Of a DNA stretch of 64,000 bases, positions 8,134-17,105 are shown piece after piece (position 1 is the stretch's first letter; each line of letters starts with the position of its first letter). The translations under genes and the position numbers were made by a program. The notes beneath the pieces were generated by a model, which was not told the DNA's origin, did no database searches, and was given only the letters and a program-made list of their open reading frames with translations. Origin of the DNA: Candidatus Saccharimonadota bacterium (GTDB lineage Bacteria; Patescibacteriota; Saccharimonadia; Saccharimonadales; UBA4665); NCBI GenBank assembly GCA_003133385.1, contig PKXF01000008.1, forward strand, positions 93,270 to 157,269, given 5' to 3'.

Positions 8134-10787
8134 GAAGTACTGAAGCGTTGTTCTTCAGCTTGAAGGGTGACGAGCAAATCCTGAGCGGCCTCAAGTTGTT
8201 GTTTGGTCTGGTCTACTACAGCGCTGGGAGCGTTTTCAAGATAGTTTTTGTTTTTTAGACGGCTCTCAAGTTGGGCAATGCTAGACTCTTGGATTGCCTT
8301 TTTGGCAGCAATTTCCCGTACGTAAGCTTTGGCTTTGGCCTTATCAATGTCCAGCCAGCATTTATACCGGGTAGCCGTTAGGTATATACCGTCGTGACTG
8401 TCTGTATTAGTGGCCGGCGATACGGCCTGCAAGCGGGCAAGCTGTTTAATAATGGCTGAATTTTCCTCGAGAAATGGCTGGTTTTCGTGCAAAAGCTTAA
8501 CGTTGTTTACTTTCAGTGATTTAGTGATGGAACGTGCCTCGCTTACTATTGCTTGAAGCTCGCTAAAATTACGGGCTTGGTCGTCGTCACTATTAATAAT
8601 TGTAGAGATAGGCTGGCTGGCTAATACTGCGTTGTCATGCCAAGCGAGGGTCTGCCAAATAGTTTCCGTAACGAAAGGCGCAAAAGGGTGCGCCAAAACC
8701 AGCACCGACTCCAACAAGTAAATTAACAGCGGTGAGTTAGGCTCGGCTTTACTCGTTTCTATATACCAGTCGGCTAGATCATCCCAGATAAAACGGTATA
8801 GCCTGGCGTAGGCTTCACTAAAACGGTATTTATCCAAGTCGTCAGTAATCTTTTCCTGGCTGATTCGCAATCTGTTAGTAATCCAGTGGTCAGCAGCCGA
8901 TGTCGGCTTGGCGTCTCCACCCCTTGATCCTTCGTCGACTACACTCTCAATGTATCTGGCGATATTCCAGAGTTTATTGCAGAAGTTGCGATTAGCTGCG
9001 ACCTTTCCCCTGCCCCAATTCTGATCATTGCCCGGGCTAACTCCCATGACAAGCGCCATACGCAGCGCATCTGTTCCGTACTCAGAAATAATTGATTCCG
9101 GATCTATAATTGATTCCGGACGGCTCTTACTCATTTTTTTGCCGTCTTCAGCCCTGACCATACCGTGCAAGTAGATGTCTTTGAAGGGTATCTGGCCAGT
9201 TACGTAGGTGGTTGACAGGATCATTCTTGCTACCCAGAAAAACAGAATATCCCAACCAGTTTCCATAACATTCGTCGGGTGATAAGCCTTAAAGTCCGGG
9301 CTACGTTCCAGTAGATCTTCAAGCGATAAGCTGTAGTCCTCTGCTAGGCGCTGGTCGATAAGCGTACTCCAAGTCCACAGAGCCGAACTGAACCAGGTGT
9401 CTAGAGTATCAGGGTCTTGTTCCCATTCATGCCAACCCTCGCTCTGATCCGTCGGCGGCTTAACGCCCACGTACGTCTCTTCCTTGCCGTCGGTGTCGCT
9501 ACGGTACCATACCGGTATCCTATGCCCCCACCAGATCTGGCGGCTTATGCACCAGTCACGGAGGTTATCAATCCAATTGAAGTAAACCTTTTGAAACCTC
9601 TCTGGGATGAGTTCAATATCCTCGTCGCGGATAACGCTTTGCAGTACCTCTTTCAGCGACTGCCGCTTCCCTTTCCAAAGGACTACGGTCTTATTGACGT
9701 CAACGAACCATTGCAGACGAATCTGCGGCTCAATAACACCTTTACCGCGTTCATTTATGGCCACGTTGTGGACATAGTTATCGTCGGTTTTGACCAACAA
9801 GCCCTTCTTGGCAAGCTTGTCCACAATGAGAGGCCTGGCGTCGTGAATCGGCATGTCGGCAAACTCCCCGGCTATCTGTAACAATTTCCCGTGAAAGGAT
9901 ATTATCTGCTGTTTGTCAAGTCCGTGACGCTCGGCGATCTCAAAGTCAACCAGGCTGTGCCAGGGTGTAATTGTCATAACTCCGGTGCCAAAGTTGGGGT
10001 CGGCTGCCTCATCCTTGATAATCGTGGCGGTAATCGGCCCATTAATCCATTCCACCTCAAAGGTGTCGCCATGGTTGTACTCGGCATACCGCTTGTCGTC
10101 AGGGTGCATGACAACGTACTTGTCGCCGAATTTGGTTTCCGGGCGGGCGGTGCCAATCTCAAACGGACCGTACTTGAAGGTATAGAACTTGCCTTTCTCT
10201 TCGGTGTAAATAACTTCATCGTCGGATACATTGGTCTCGAGATTGGGGTCCCAGTTAACAATGCGGTTACCCCGGTAAATTAGGCCGTCGCCGTACATCT
10301 TAACGAAGGTTTCATTAACACAGCGGTTAAGGGTGTCATCAAGCGTATAACGAAGCCGGGTCCAATCAGCACTGGCCCCCATAGCCCGCATTTGGGAGAG
10401 CATTGTATTACGGCTATTGCCTACGAACTCCCTTGTGCGCCTCAAGAACTCTTCCCGGCCTACCTCGTGCTTGTTAGTACCCTCATCCAGAAGCTGTTTT
10501 TCAATGATGGCATTTACAGGTAGCGCGGCGTGGTCGGTACCTGGCAGCCACAGGACGTCCTTACCCTGCTGGCGGGCGTGCCGTGCCAGGATGTCCTGCA
10601 AGGTAATAAACAGCGCGTGGCCGAGGCTCAGCGTACCAGTCTCATTGGGCGGCGGCATGCTTATTGAGTAGTGCTCTTTATCGCTGTCAGGATTGGCTAC
10701 GAATACACGGCTTTTCTCCCATAGAGCGTAGATATCCGACTCATATTCGCCGGCCTCGTAGTTTTTCGGCAATTTCATGCTTATCAT
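8130..10787 (-). CDS. valS: Valyl-tRNA synthetase
   Basis: An 885-residue class I synthetase charging tRNA-Val. A HIGH-type motif appears as LSLGHA near the N terminus, after the ValRS-typical PPPNETGTL. The editing (CP1) domain follows with IGTARPET. WDILFFWVARM precedes the KMSKS loop (DGKKMSKSRPESIIDP). The anticodon-binding domain comes next, with a C-terminal coiled coil (KAKAYVREIAAKKAIQ onward). The start is ATG 10787 because GAGGTG lies 6-11 bases upstream; a further ATG at 10811 has no such signal. The length is usual for bacterial ValRS. It lies downstream of tsaD on the same strand. Confidence 0.95.
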   Translation of the reverse strand: MISMKLPKNYEAGEYESDIYALWEKSRVFVANPDSDKEHYSISMPPPNETGTLSLGHALFITLQDILARHARQQGKDVLWLPGTDHAALPVNAIIEKQLLDEGTNKHEVGREEFLRRTREFVGNSRNTMLSQMRAMGASADWTRLRYTLDDTLNRCVNETFVKMYGDGLIYRGNRIVNWDPNLETNVSDDEVIYTEEKGKFYTFKYGPFEIGTARPETKFGDKYVVMHPDDKRYAEYNHGDTFEVEWINGPITATIIKDEAADPNFGTGVMTITPWHSLVDFEIAERHGLDKQQIISFHGKLLQIAGEFADMPIHDARPLIVDKLAKKGLLVKTDDNYVHNVAINERGKGVIEPQIRLQWFVDVNKTVVLWKGKRQSLKEVLQSVIRDEDIELIPERFQKVYFNWIDNLRDWCISRQIWWGHRIPVWYRSDTDGKEETYVGVKPPTDQSEGWHEWEQDPDTLDTWFSSALWTWSTLIDQRLAEDYSLSLEDLLERSPDFKAYHPTNVMETGWDILFFWVARMILSTTYVTGQIPFKDIYLHGMVRAEDGKKMSKSRPESIIDPESIISEYGTDALRMALVMGVSPGNDQNWGRGKVAANRNFCNKLWNIARYIESVVDEGSRGGDAKPTSAADHWITNRLRISQEKITDDLDKYRFSEAYARLYRFIWDDLADWYIETSKAEPNSPLLIYLLESVLVLAHPFAPFVTETIWQTLAWHDNAVLASQPISTIINSDDDQARNFSELQAIVSEARSITKSLKVNNVKLLHENQPFLEENSAIIKQLARLQAVSPATNTDSHDGIYLTATRYKCWLDIDKAKAKAYVREIAAKKAIQESSIAQLESRLKNKNYLENAPSAVVDQTKQQLEAAQDLLVTLQAEEQRFSTS

Positions 10788-10835
10788 AATATCACCTCTG
10801 TAAGCATTCAAGAAGTAACGATCAGCCCTTGCCCG

Positions 10836-11894
10836 TTACATCGACAGGTTGGGCTCGATGCCAAGGGAATAGGGGTCGGCCTGGGGCTGGTTGAGACTGG
10901 CTTTGAAGCAGCCCAAAGCCGCCACCATGGCGCCGTTGTCAGTGCAGAGCCGAATGTCCGGGTATTCGATAGCAATATGGAGTCTGTCAGTGAGTTGGCG
11001 GCGCAGATCGGCATTAGCCGCCACCCCGCCGGCAATGACAATGCTGCTCGGCGCGAATTCGTCACAGGCCAGTTTGGCCTTATCGACTACCGTTTCAATT
11101 GCTACCCGTTGGAATGAGGCAGCAATGTCGCGCTTCTGAGCTACGGAGAGGCGCCCAGGCAGCTTTATAGAAGGGAATCCGTAATCTTCCCCGATTTGAG
11201 CTTGTGCTAATCGTAGAACGGCCGTTTTGAGGCCGGAAAAACTAAAGTCGTACTTGCTCATCTTGGCCTTGGGCAATCGGAAAGCAGTAGGATTACCTTG
11301 GGCGGCGGCTTTAGCAACCGAAGGCCCACCGGGGTAGGGCAGCCCAAGAATCTTAGCTACTTTATCAAAAGCTTCACCGATGGCATCGTCCTGGGTTTGG
11401 CCAAGGAGGGTGTAGTCAAAATGATCCCGGAAGAGAACCAGTTGGGTATGGCCGCCAGAAACTATAATTGCCAACATTGGGAACGACGGCTGTTCCATAC
11501 GCATAGCTAAACCGGGAAGGGAAGTCTCCGTCAAGAAGTTGGCATAGACATGAGCCTCCACGTGGTTTATAGCGTAGAGTGGTTTGCTGTGAGCAATTGC
11601 CAGTGTCCGGGCAGTCAAAACGCCGATCAGTAAACTGCCGCCGAGCCCGGCGCCGTAGGTAACGGCGATCCCGTCGATGTCAGCCCAAGTGCAACCGGCA
11701 TCATCTAATGCCTGTTGGATGATCGGCAGAATAACTTCAATATGACTGCGGGCGGCCACCTCAGGTACCACACCCCCGTATTGGACGTGTAAATCCATGC
11801 TTGAGGCCACGGCGTTACTTAGCAGCCGCCGGCCATCTTCAACCACCGCTGCCGCTGTCTCGTCACAGCTAGTTTCAATACCCAAAATTCTCAT
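10836..11894 (-). CDS. tsaD: tRNA N6-adenosine threonylcarbamoyltransferase TsaD
   Basis: A 352-residue member of the Kae1/TsaD (Gcp) family, which adds the threonylcarbamoyl group to A37 of ANN-decoding tRNAs with TsaB/TsaE and TsaC. It opens with MRILGIETSCDETAAAVV, has the metal-binding NHVEAHVYAN (HxxxH) near residue 112, ATPase-fold IVSGGHTQLVLF, and a C-terminal CTDNGAMVAALG. Full length. It shares a 23-base divergent promoter with murE in which a palindromic -10 box serves both genes; the tsaD mRNA would be leaderless. Confidence 0.95.
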   Translation of the reverse strand: MRILGIETSCDETAAAVVEDGRRLLSNAVASSMDLHVQYGGVVPEVAARSHIEVILPIIQQALDDAGCTWADIDGIAVTYGAGLGGSLLIGVLTARTLAIAHSKPLYAINHVEAHVYANFLTETSLPGLAMRMEQPSFPMLAIIVSGGHTQLVLFRDHFDYTLLGQTQDDAIGEAFDKVAKILGLPYPGGPSVAKAAAQGNPTAFRLPKAKMSKYDFSFSGLKTAVLRLAQAQIGEDYGFPSIKLPGRLSVAQKRDIAASFQRVAIETVVDKAKLACDEFAPSSIVIAGGVAANADLRRQLTDRLHIAIEYPDIRLCTDNGAMVAALGCFKASLNQPQADPYSLGIEPNLSM

Positions 11895-11901
11895 CAGTTT
11901 A

Positions 11902-11911
11902 CAGTATACTG
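11902..11911. promoter_or_regulatory. Palindromic -10 element shared by tsaD and murE
   Basis: CAGTATACTG is a perfect 10-bp palindrome. It gives TATACT on the plus strand (11905-11910), 7 bases before the murE ATG, and TATACT on the minus strand (11908-11903), 8 bases before the tsaD ATG. Each polymerase would have its -35 region inside the opposite gene, and both mRNAs would be leaderless. Only one complex could occupy the site at a time. Confidence 0.65.
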
Positions 11912-11917
11912 AGAGGA

Positions 11918-13219
11918 ATGAGTTTTCGAAACATTGTTAAATCACTTATACCTCGCAGACTGTTTGCCGGAGTAGAGCCTTATGGGCACTTGTTTGAAGC
12001 GGTATTGCTAAACACGATCAGCGGCTTCCCGGGACGGGGTTTAAAAGTTATCGGTGTTACAGGAACCAATGGCAAGACCACGACTTCCTATTTGATCCAC
12101 CGCATGCTTCACGAGGCCGGATATAAGGCAGGGCTTATGAGTACAGTAGGCTATGGTGTCGGCGCCAATATTACCCCGCAAATGCATCACATGACGAATG
12201 TCAGCACGCCTGAGTTCATGCGGCGCCTAAAATGGATGAGAAAGCAGGAGGTGGAGTGGCTTGTCTTGGAAACAACCAGTCACGCCTTGGCCCAGAACCG
12301 AGTTTGGGGCGTACCATATTCAGTGGCGGTTTTGACGAATATTACCCATGATCACTTGACCTATCATCGGACCTTTGAGCGATACAGGGAAGCTAAACGC
12401 CGACTCTTTACACTGACAGACCGTAATAAAAAAGGCTTACGCATCGGCGTTATCAACGCCGAAGATCCGAGCGCTGAGGCATTTGCCAATTCGGTCACAC
12501 ACACCCTAACATACGGAATCAAAAAAGGCGACATCCGGGCTCGCAATATCAAACTTACCGCCTCTGGCGTGAGCTATCAGGCGGAAATCGGTGACGATAA
12601 TTACGCTATCCACTGTCAAATACCAGGCACTTTTAACGTCTATAATTCTTTGGCTGCAGTTGGCGTAGGACGGGCAATCGGCCTGAGTAAACAGCAGATA
12701 GAGCAGGGCATTGCTGCCCTTGAGGGCGTCGAGGGCCGCATGACAACTATAGACGAAGGCCAGAAATTCACTGTTATAGTGGATTATGCCCATACACCCG
12801 ATAGTTTTGAGAAGTTATTTAAAGATATAAAACCAGTCGCGCAGGGCAAATTAATCGTACTATTCGGTTCGCTAGGCGGAGGTGATAAAGGTAAGCGGCC
12901 AGAACAGGGCAGGCTGGCCGGTGAATATGCCGACGAGGTTGTTATTTGCGAAGAAGATGACCGCCAGGAAGACGGACGGGCTATCATGGACGAAATTGCA
13001 GCTGGAGTCCAAGAGAAGGGAAAGGTTCGAGACAAAGACCTTTTCCTGGTGCATGACCGTACGGAAGCTATGAATTTCGCCGTACGGCAGGCCAAGCCAG
13101 GAGATATCCTCTTGTTGCTGGGCAAAGGCCATGAGAAAACTATCGAGCATGCCGATGGCGAACACCCCTGGGACGAAGTCGGCACAGCCCGCTCCGCTTT
13201 ACGCTCACTATCATCGTAA
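11918..13219 (+). CDS. murE: Mur ligase, MurE-like (UDP-MurNAc-tripeptide synthetase family)
   Basis: A 433-residue protein with the Mur ligase ATP-binding core (VIGVTGTNGKTTT, residues 44-56), the central-domain TTSHALAQNRVWG and ITHDHLTYH, and the C-terminal ligase domain (VDYAHTPDSFEKL). It would add the third residue of the peptidoglycan stem peptide in the cytoplasm. It lacks most of the UDP-binding N-terminal domain: only about 43 residues precede the P-loop, against roughly 100 in typical MurE. The amino-acid selectivity motif (DNPR in diaminopimelate enzymes) reads EEDDRQEDG, so the amino acid added is uncertain. It could be a MurE-like paralogue with another substrate. Confidence 0.8.
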   Translation: MSFRNIVKSLIPRRLFAGVEPYGHLFEAVLLNTISGFPGRGLKVIGVTGTNGKTTTSYLIHRMLHEAGYKAGLMSTVGYGVGANITPQMHHMTNVSTPEFMRRLKWMRKQEVEWLVLETTSHALAQNRVWGVPYSVAVLTNITHDHLTYHRTFERYREAKRRLFTLTDRNKKGLRIGVINAEDPSAEAFANSVTHTLTYGIKKGDIRARNIKLTASGVSYQAEIGDDNYAIHCQIPGTFNVYNSLAAVGVGRAIGLSKQQIEQGIAALEGVEGRMTTIDEGQKFTVIVDYAHTPDSFEKLFKDIKPVAQGKLIVLFGSLGGGDKGKRPEQGRLAGEYADEVVICEEDDRQEDGRAIMDEIAAGVQEKGKVRDKDLFLVHDRTEAMNFAVRQAKPGDILLLLGKGHEKTIEHADGEHPWDEVGTARSALRSLSS

Positions 13220-13271
13220 GAACTTTATATTCTGTCACACGTAGTTCTTCTTAGAAACGCAAAAACAACCA

Positions 13272-13300
13272 TTGTAATTAGATTACTCTTGTGATATAAT
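13272..13300 (+). promoter_or_regulatory. Promoter of the 13310 gene pair
   Basis: TTGTAA (13272-13277), 17-base spacer, TATAAT (13295-13300) preceded by TG at -14/-15 (extended -10). ATG 13310 lies 9 bases after the -10, so the transcript has almost no leader. This is one of the best sigma-70 matches in the window. Confidence 0.7.
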
Positions 13301-13309
13301 ATATCCAGA

Positions 13310-13960
13310 ATGGCAGAACAAAACCAACCCAGTCATAACACCTCAGGCCCCGATATCTTGCGGCGGTTATTGACAGCTGAGAATCCCGATGTAATCGATA
13401 CGAACGGGCGCTATAACCTCGCTGCCGATGACAAATCTTTTGATGTAACCCAGCTTGACGACGGGGTGCCCATTGCCCGATTCTTAATAATTGACGAAGT
13501 CGCGGCGGTCAGTGACATAGAATCCGATCTTGAGGAAGCGGGAATCGAAATGCTAAAACCTTCCGGAATGGTCGACGGCAAAGTATTTTATGGAATCCAG
13601 ATCGGGGCGAAACCCCTTGCTAATGAACGATTCTTCCCAGATCGAGCTTCTACGGAGACTTATGTGAGTGACGAGGAACTCTGCCAGGTGCTAGGGTCGC
13701 TCTGGAAAGGTATTTATGCGGCCACTGGGCGCTTGCCCAAGGAAACGCCAATGAGACACACGGGTATGCTAGAGTTTTCAGGTCACCAGACCAGGCTTTT
13801 CCCGATTCCGCCTTATGACTGGATGAATTTTGGCCAGCCCGAGGTAGCTAAAGATCATTTTTTGAGCACCATGGGCGAAGAACTACTACTGCCTAGTTCG
13901 CCAGCCGGCGATTATGAACGACTGCTTGACGCTGCCAATCGGGCCTGGGAAGAAAGGTAA
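13310..13960 (+). CDS. Hypothetical protein, partner of a kinase-like gene
   Basis: A 216-residue soluble, acidic protein with no signal peptide or membrane segment. It has alternating hydrophobic strands (GVPIARFLIIDEVAAV, KVFYGIQIG) and a helical C terminus (YERLLDAANRAWEER). No family recognised. It is the first gene of a likely operon with the kinase-fold protein that starts 13 bases after its stop, and has a strong promoter of its own. A shared job with that kinase-like protein is inference. Confidence 0.6.
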   Translation: MAEQNQPSHNTSGPDILRRLLTAENPDVIDTNGRYNLAADDKSFDVTQLDDGVPIARFLIIDEVAAVSDIESDLEEAGIEMLKPSGMVDGKVFYGIQIGAKPLANERFFPDRASTETYVSDEELCQVLGSLWKGIYAATGRLPKETPMRHTGMLEFSGHQTRLFPIPPYDWMNFGQPEVAKDHFLSTMGEELLLPSSPAGDYERLLDAANRAWEER

Positions 13961-13972
13961 GGGGCAACTGTC

Positions 13973-15037
13973 ATGCCGGGGGTTGGGATTAGGGAGCAGG
14001 CTGACGTTTCTTGGGAGACGATTCCGTCCGGTGAGCTGGAAGAAGTTCCGCATGGCCGGCTGCAGGAATTTCGCCAGGACCTGGAACATATCCAGGAAAG
14101 CGGCGCTTTAGTTATACGGGCAGAAGCATTTGCTGAAAATATACAATCCGTAAAACCAATCAACATACAGATGATCAACAACATTCATAGACAAGTAGCC
14201 GGCGGCGGCAGGCAGCTTTACTTATCCCCCGATTTCGGTTGGTTGGGGGAGGACACGGTCAGTCGTTTTTCTGTAGTTCGAACGGCCGGAGCTGAGACAT
14301 CGGCCCATGGCGTGTTTTTTGGATTATTAGCTGGCGAAGAAGGAAAGTGGGCATTGCCGGTCGCTATCAAACCCTGCCGGAAAAATCCTGCCAACGCTTA
14401 TGCGGATTGGTTAAACAACAGTTTAATCGCTCAGATTAACCAGAATCACTTTGAGCCGGTCGGCTTCATGATAGGTGAGAAGGTCAACTATTCGATAACT
14501 GAGCTTAGACAAGGCGCCGAGACGCTAGATAACTCTGATTGGACGACAGCTTTATGGGATGAAGATAACCCGGAGTACGCCGGACAGAGGGCTTTGTTAA
14601 AAAAGGTGGGTGCAGAGCTTGGCGACTTCAACGCTCGCCGTATTTTTCATGGCGACCTCCAGTTTAAGAATATCGTGAATGATGTGGCCGGAAACGTGTT
14701 TTTCATTGATTGGGAATCATCATCTTTTCATGGCGATCAAGCTCCCGAAGATGTGCTTATGAAAAAGTCGGCGCATGATTTGCTCGTACTGTTTGGCAGT
14801 ATGGCCCGCTCTGAGGCGGATAAAGGGGTGGGGCTTTTAAATAGCTTTACGCCATGGATGCAGTGGCAGCATTTCAGAGAGTATATCTTTAATCCTTACA
14901 TGGGAAAATTTTTAGAGGCCAGTGATGACGGAAACGCATTCGAACGGCTGGCCGCAGTCGAAGAGAAAGTCAGGGACTATATTCTCGACAGCGGTTTGAA
15001 GGCCTCATTAAGTCGCGTACGCCACGAGCACGACTAA
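13973..15037 (+). CDS. Phosphotransferase (protein kinase-like fold) family protein
   Basis: A 354-residue protein. The catalytic loop RIFHGDLQFKNIVND (about residues 223-237) and the metal-binding FIDWESSSF about 10 residues later give the HGDxxxxN...DxE pattern of aminoglycoside phosphotransferase/kinase-like proteins. An upstream strand with VAIKPC supplies the likely ATP-contacting Lys. The substrate is unknown; the family includes antibiotic, sugar and choline kinases. AAGGGGC lies 9-15 bases before ATG 13973. It forms an operon with the 13310 gene. Confidence 0.7.
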   Translation: MPGVGIREQADVSWETIPSGELEEVPHGRLQEFRQDLEHIQESGALVIRAEAFAENIQSVKPINIQMINNIHRQVAGGGRQLYLSPDFGWLGEDTVSRFSVVRTAGAETSAHGVFFGLLAGEEGKWALPVAIKPCRKNPANAYADWLNNSLIAQINQNHFEPVGFMIGEKVNYSITELRQGAETLDNSDWTTALWDEDNPEYAGQRALLKKVGAELGDFNARRIFHGDLQFKNIVNDVAGNVFFIDWESSSFHGDQAPEDVLMKKSAHDLLVLFGSMARSEADKGVGLLNSFTPWMQWQHFREYIFNPYMGKFLEASDDGNAFERLAAVEEKVRDYILDSGLKASLSRVRHEHD

Positions 15038-15054
15038 GTAGCGCTACTCCAAGG

Positions 15055-15095
15055 TTGACTCGTTTCTAGCACTCTAGTATAGTGAGTGCTAGAAA
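15055..15095 (+). promoter_or_regulatory. groESL promoter overlapped by a CIRCE operator
   Basis: TTGACT (15055-15060), 17-base spacer, TATAGT (15078-15083). The CIRCE inverted repeat CTAGCACTC-N9-GAGTGCTAG (15066-15092, extending to TTT/AAA at 15063-15095) covers the spacer, the -10 and the start region. CIRCE is the operator of the HrcA heat-shock repressor, so groES-groEL should be HrcA-repressed. hrcA is not in this window. Confidence 0.95.
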
Positions 15096-15156
15096 CAGGT
15101 GTTTGGTGCGAGAGAGCAGCTGTTACAGCGTAATCTAAAATGGAGGTTTAACTACT

Positions 15157-15423
15157 ATGAGTGCACCCCTGAAACCGTTAGGCGACTATGTTGTCGCCGT
15201 GGGAGAAGAGGCTGATAACAAGACAGCCAGCGGTTTATATTTACCTGACAAAGCCCAGGAAAAGCCTAAAACCGCTAAAGTGGTAGCAACTGGTCCCCAC
15301 GCCAAGCAAGTTAAAGTGGGCGATAGGATAGTTTATAAAAGCTACAGCACCACCGACGTTAAAGTTGACGGGGATGAGTATATTTTAGTTAAAGAAGAAG
15401 ACGTCCTGGCGACGGTTAAATAG
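15157..15423 (+). CDS. groES: Co-chaperonin GroES
   Basis: An 88-residue GroES of normal but short length: PLKPLGDYVVAVGEEADNK at the N terminus, the mobile loop region TASGLYLP that contacts GroEL, and the terminal strand YILVKEEDVLATVK. It forms the heptameric lid of the GroEL folding chamber. TGGAGG lies about 10 bases before ATG 15157. It is first in the operon, 17 bases ahead of groEL, under the CIRCE-controlled promoter. Confidence 0.96.
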   Translation: MSAPLKPLGDYVVAVGEEADNKTASGLYLPDKAQEKPKTAKVVATGPHAKQVKVGDRIVYKSYSTTDVKVDGDEYILVKEEDVLATVK

Positions 15424-15440
15424 GGAGATAATTTAAGCAT

Positions 15441-17090
15441 ATGGCAAAGAAAGTATTTTATGATGACGATGCCCGCAAACGGGTACTAGCTGGTGCGGAG
15501 ATTTTATACAATGCCGTGAAAATGACCATGGGCCCCAAAGGGCGTAACGTCGTGATTAGTAAGTCGTATGGCGCACCGACAGTTACCCATGACGGCGTAA
15601 CGGTCGCCAAAGGTGTTGATCTGGCTGATGTCGATGATGAAACTTTGGGATATAAAGTAGGCGCTGAGCTTATCAAGCAAGCAGCCAGCAAGATGAACGA
15701 TCTTGCAGGTGACGGTACAACCACGGTGACGGTACTTACGTATCACATTTTAAGCGAGGCCAATAAATTAATTGCCGCCGGCCACAACCCAATGCTTCTT
15801 CGCAAAGGCCTTGAAGCAGCAGCTCATGACGTTATTAGTAAACTACCTAGCTTCGCCGAAGATATACAGGGTAAGAAAAGCCGTGTCGCTGAAGTTGCGA
15901 CTATTTCGGCAGGTGATTCTGAGATTGGCAGTCTTATTTCTGATGTTATCGAAAAGGTTGGCAAAGACGGCGTCGTAACAGTCGAAGAAGGGCAGGGGCT
16001 TTTGCTGGAGAGCGAAGTAGTAGAAGGCTTTACCTTTGACCGGGGTTTTGTGAGTCCTTATATGGTTACCGATACAGCCCGCATGGAGGCCGTATATGAT
16101 AAAGCGGCTGTTGTCATCACCGACAAGAAGATTTCCAGCATCCAGGAGTTCTTACCACTGCTTGAGAAGCTTGCCCAATCAGGGAAGAAAGACCTGGTGT
16201 TGATTGCCGAGGAAGTTGAAGGCGAAGCGCTCGGTACCTTGATACTGAACCGTCTGAAAGGCGTTTTCAACACCGTAGCTATAAAAGCGCCGGCTTTTGG
16301 CGACCGCCGTAAGGACATATTGAACGATATCGCAATTCTAACTGGCGCTGAAGTCATTACCGAAGACCGGGGAATGTCATTCGAAAATGTTGAGATTGAT
16401 GTCGTCGGCTCGGCCCGTCGGGTGATTGTTAACAAGGACGAGACCACCATTATAGAAGGCGGTGGCAACCCGGCAGAAGTCGCGGCCCGAGTTAAGCAGA
16501 TTAACGCGCAGGCTGATCAGGCAACCAGCGAGTACGATAAAGAAAACTTAGAAAAACGCCAGGCGGCGCTTTCAGGCAAAGTTGCCGTAATTAAGGTTGG
16601 TGGCGCTACGGAAACCGAGATTGAGGAGAAGAAATTCCGGGTTGACGACGCGGTACATGCCGTAAAGGCTGCCCTGGAAGAGGGTATTGTGCCGGGCGGA
16701 GGCGTGACGCTGATTAATCTCACAACCACTGTTGTGACTAAGAATGACGATGACGATTCGGTCATGGCCGGTAAACAGCTGCTGGTTAAGGCGCTTGAAC
16801 AGCCGTTCCGTATTTTACTGAGTAATGCCGGTTTGAATGCTGATGAATGGCTACCGCAAGTTAAAGCAGGCAAGCCTGGCTTTGGCGTAGATCTCAATAA
16901 TCCCAGTAAACTCGTTGACTTGAAGGCCAGCGGAGTCGTCGATCCGGCACGCGTAACTAAGGAAGCAATTCAAAGCGCCGCATCTATCGCCGGTACATCT
17001 ATGACAATGGGCGCACTAGTCGTTGAAGTACCTAAGGAAGAAAAGGCCGACCCAGCCGCCGGAATGGGCGGTATGGGCGGAATGATGTAG
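15441..17090 (+). CDS. groEL: Chaperonin GroEL
   Basis: A 549-residue type I chaperonin of full length. Visible landmarks are the ATP-site MTMGPKGRNVVISK (about 28-41), DGVTVAKG, DLAGDGTTTVTVL (around 83-95), the apical domain, and the C-terminal equatorial PGGGVTLI. It ends with the flexible Gly-Gly-Met tail (GMGGMGGMM) usual for this family. It folds cytoplasmic proteins with GroES. A GGGAG Shine-Dalgarno precedes ATG 15441. A single copy is seen in the window. Confidence 0.97.
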   Translation: MAKKVFYDDDARKRVLAGAEILYNAVKMTMGPKGRNVVISKSYGAPTVTHDGVTVAKGVDLADVDDETLGYKVGAELIKQAASKMNDLAGDGTTTVTVLTYHILSEANKLIAAGHNPMLLRKGLEAAAHDVISKLPSFAEDIQGKKSRVAEVATISAGDSEIGSLISDVIEKVGKDGVVTVEEGQGLLLESEVVEGFTFDRGFVSPYMVTDTARMEAVYDKAAVVITDKKISSIQEFLPLLEKLAQSGKKDLVLIAEEVEGEALGTLILNRLKGVFNTVAIKAPAFGDRRKDILNDIAILTGAEVITEDRGMSFENVEIDVVGSARRVIVNKDETTIIEGGGNPAEVAARVKQINAQADQATSEYDKENLEKRQAALSGKVAVIKVGGATETEIEEKKFRVDDAVHAVKAALEEGIVPGGGVTLINLTTTVVTKNDDDDSVMAGKQLLVKALEQPFRILLSNAGLNADEWLPQVKAGKPGFGVDLNNPSKLVDLKASGVVDPARVTKEAIQSAASIAGTSMTMGALVVEVPKEEKADPAAGMGGMGGMM

Positions 17091-17105
17091 CACAAGGGTC
17101 TATGT

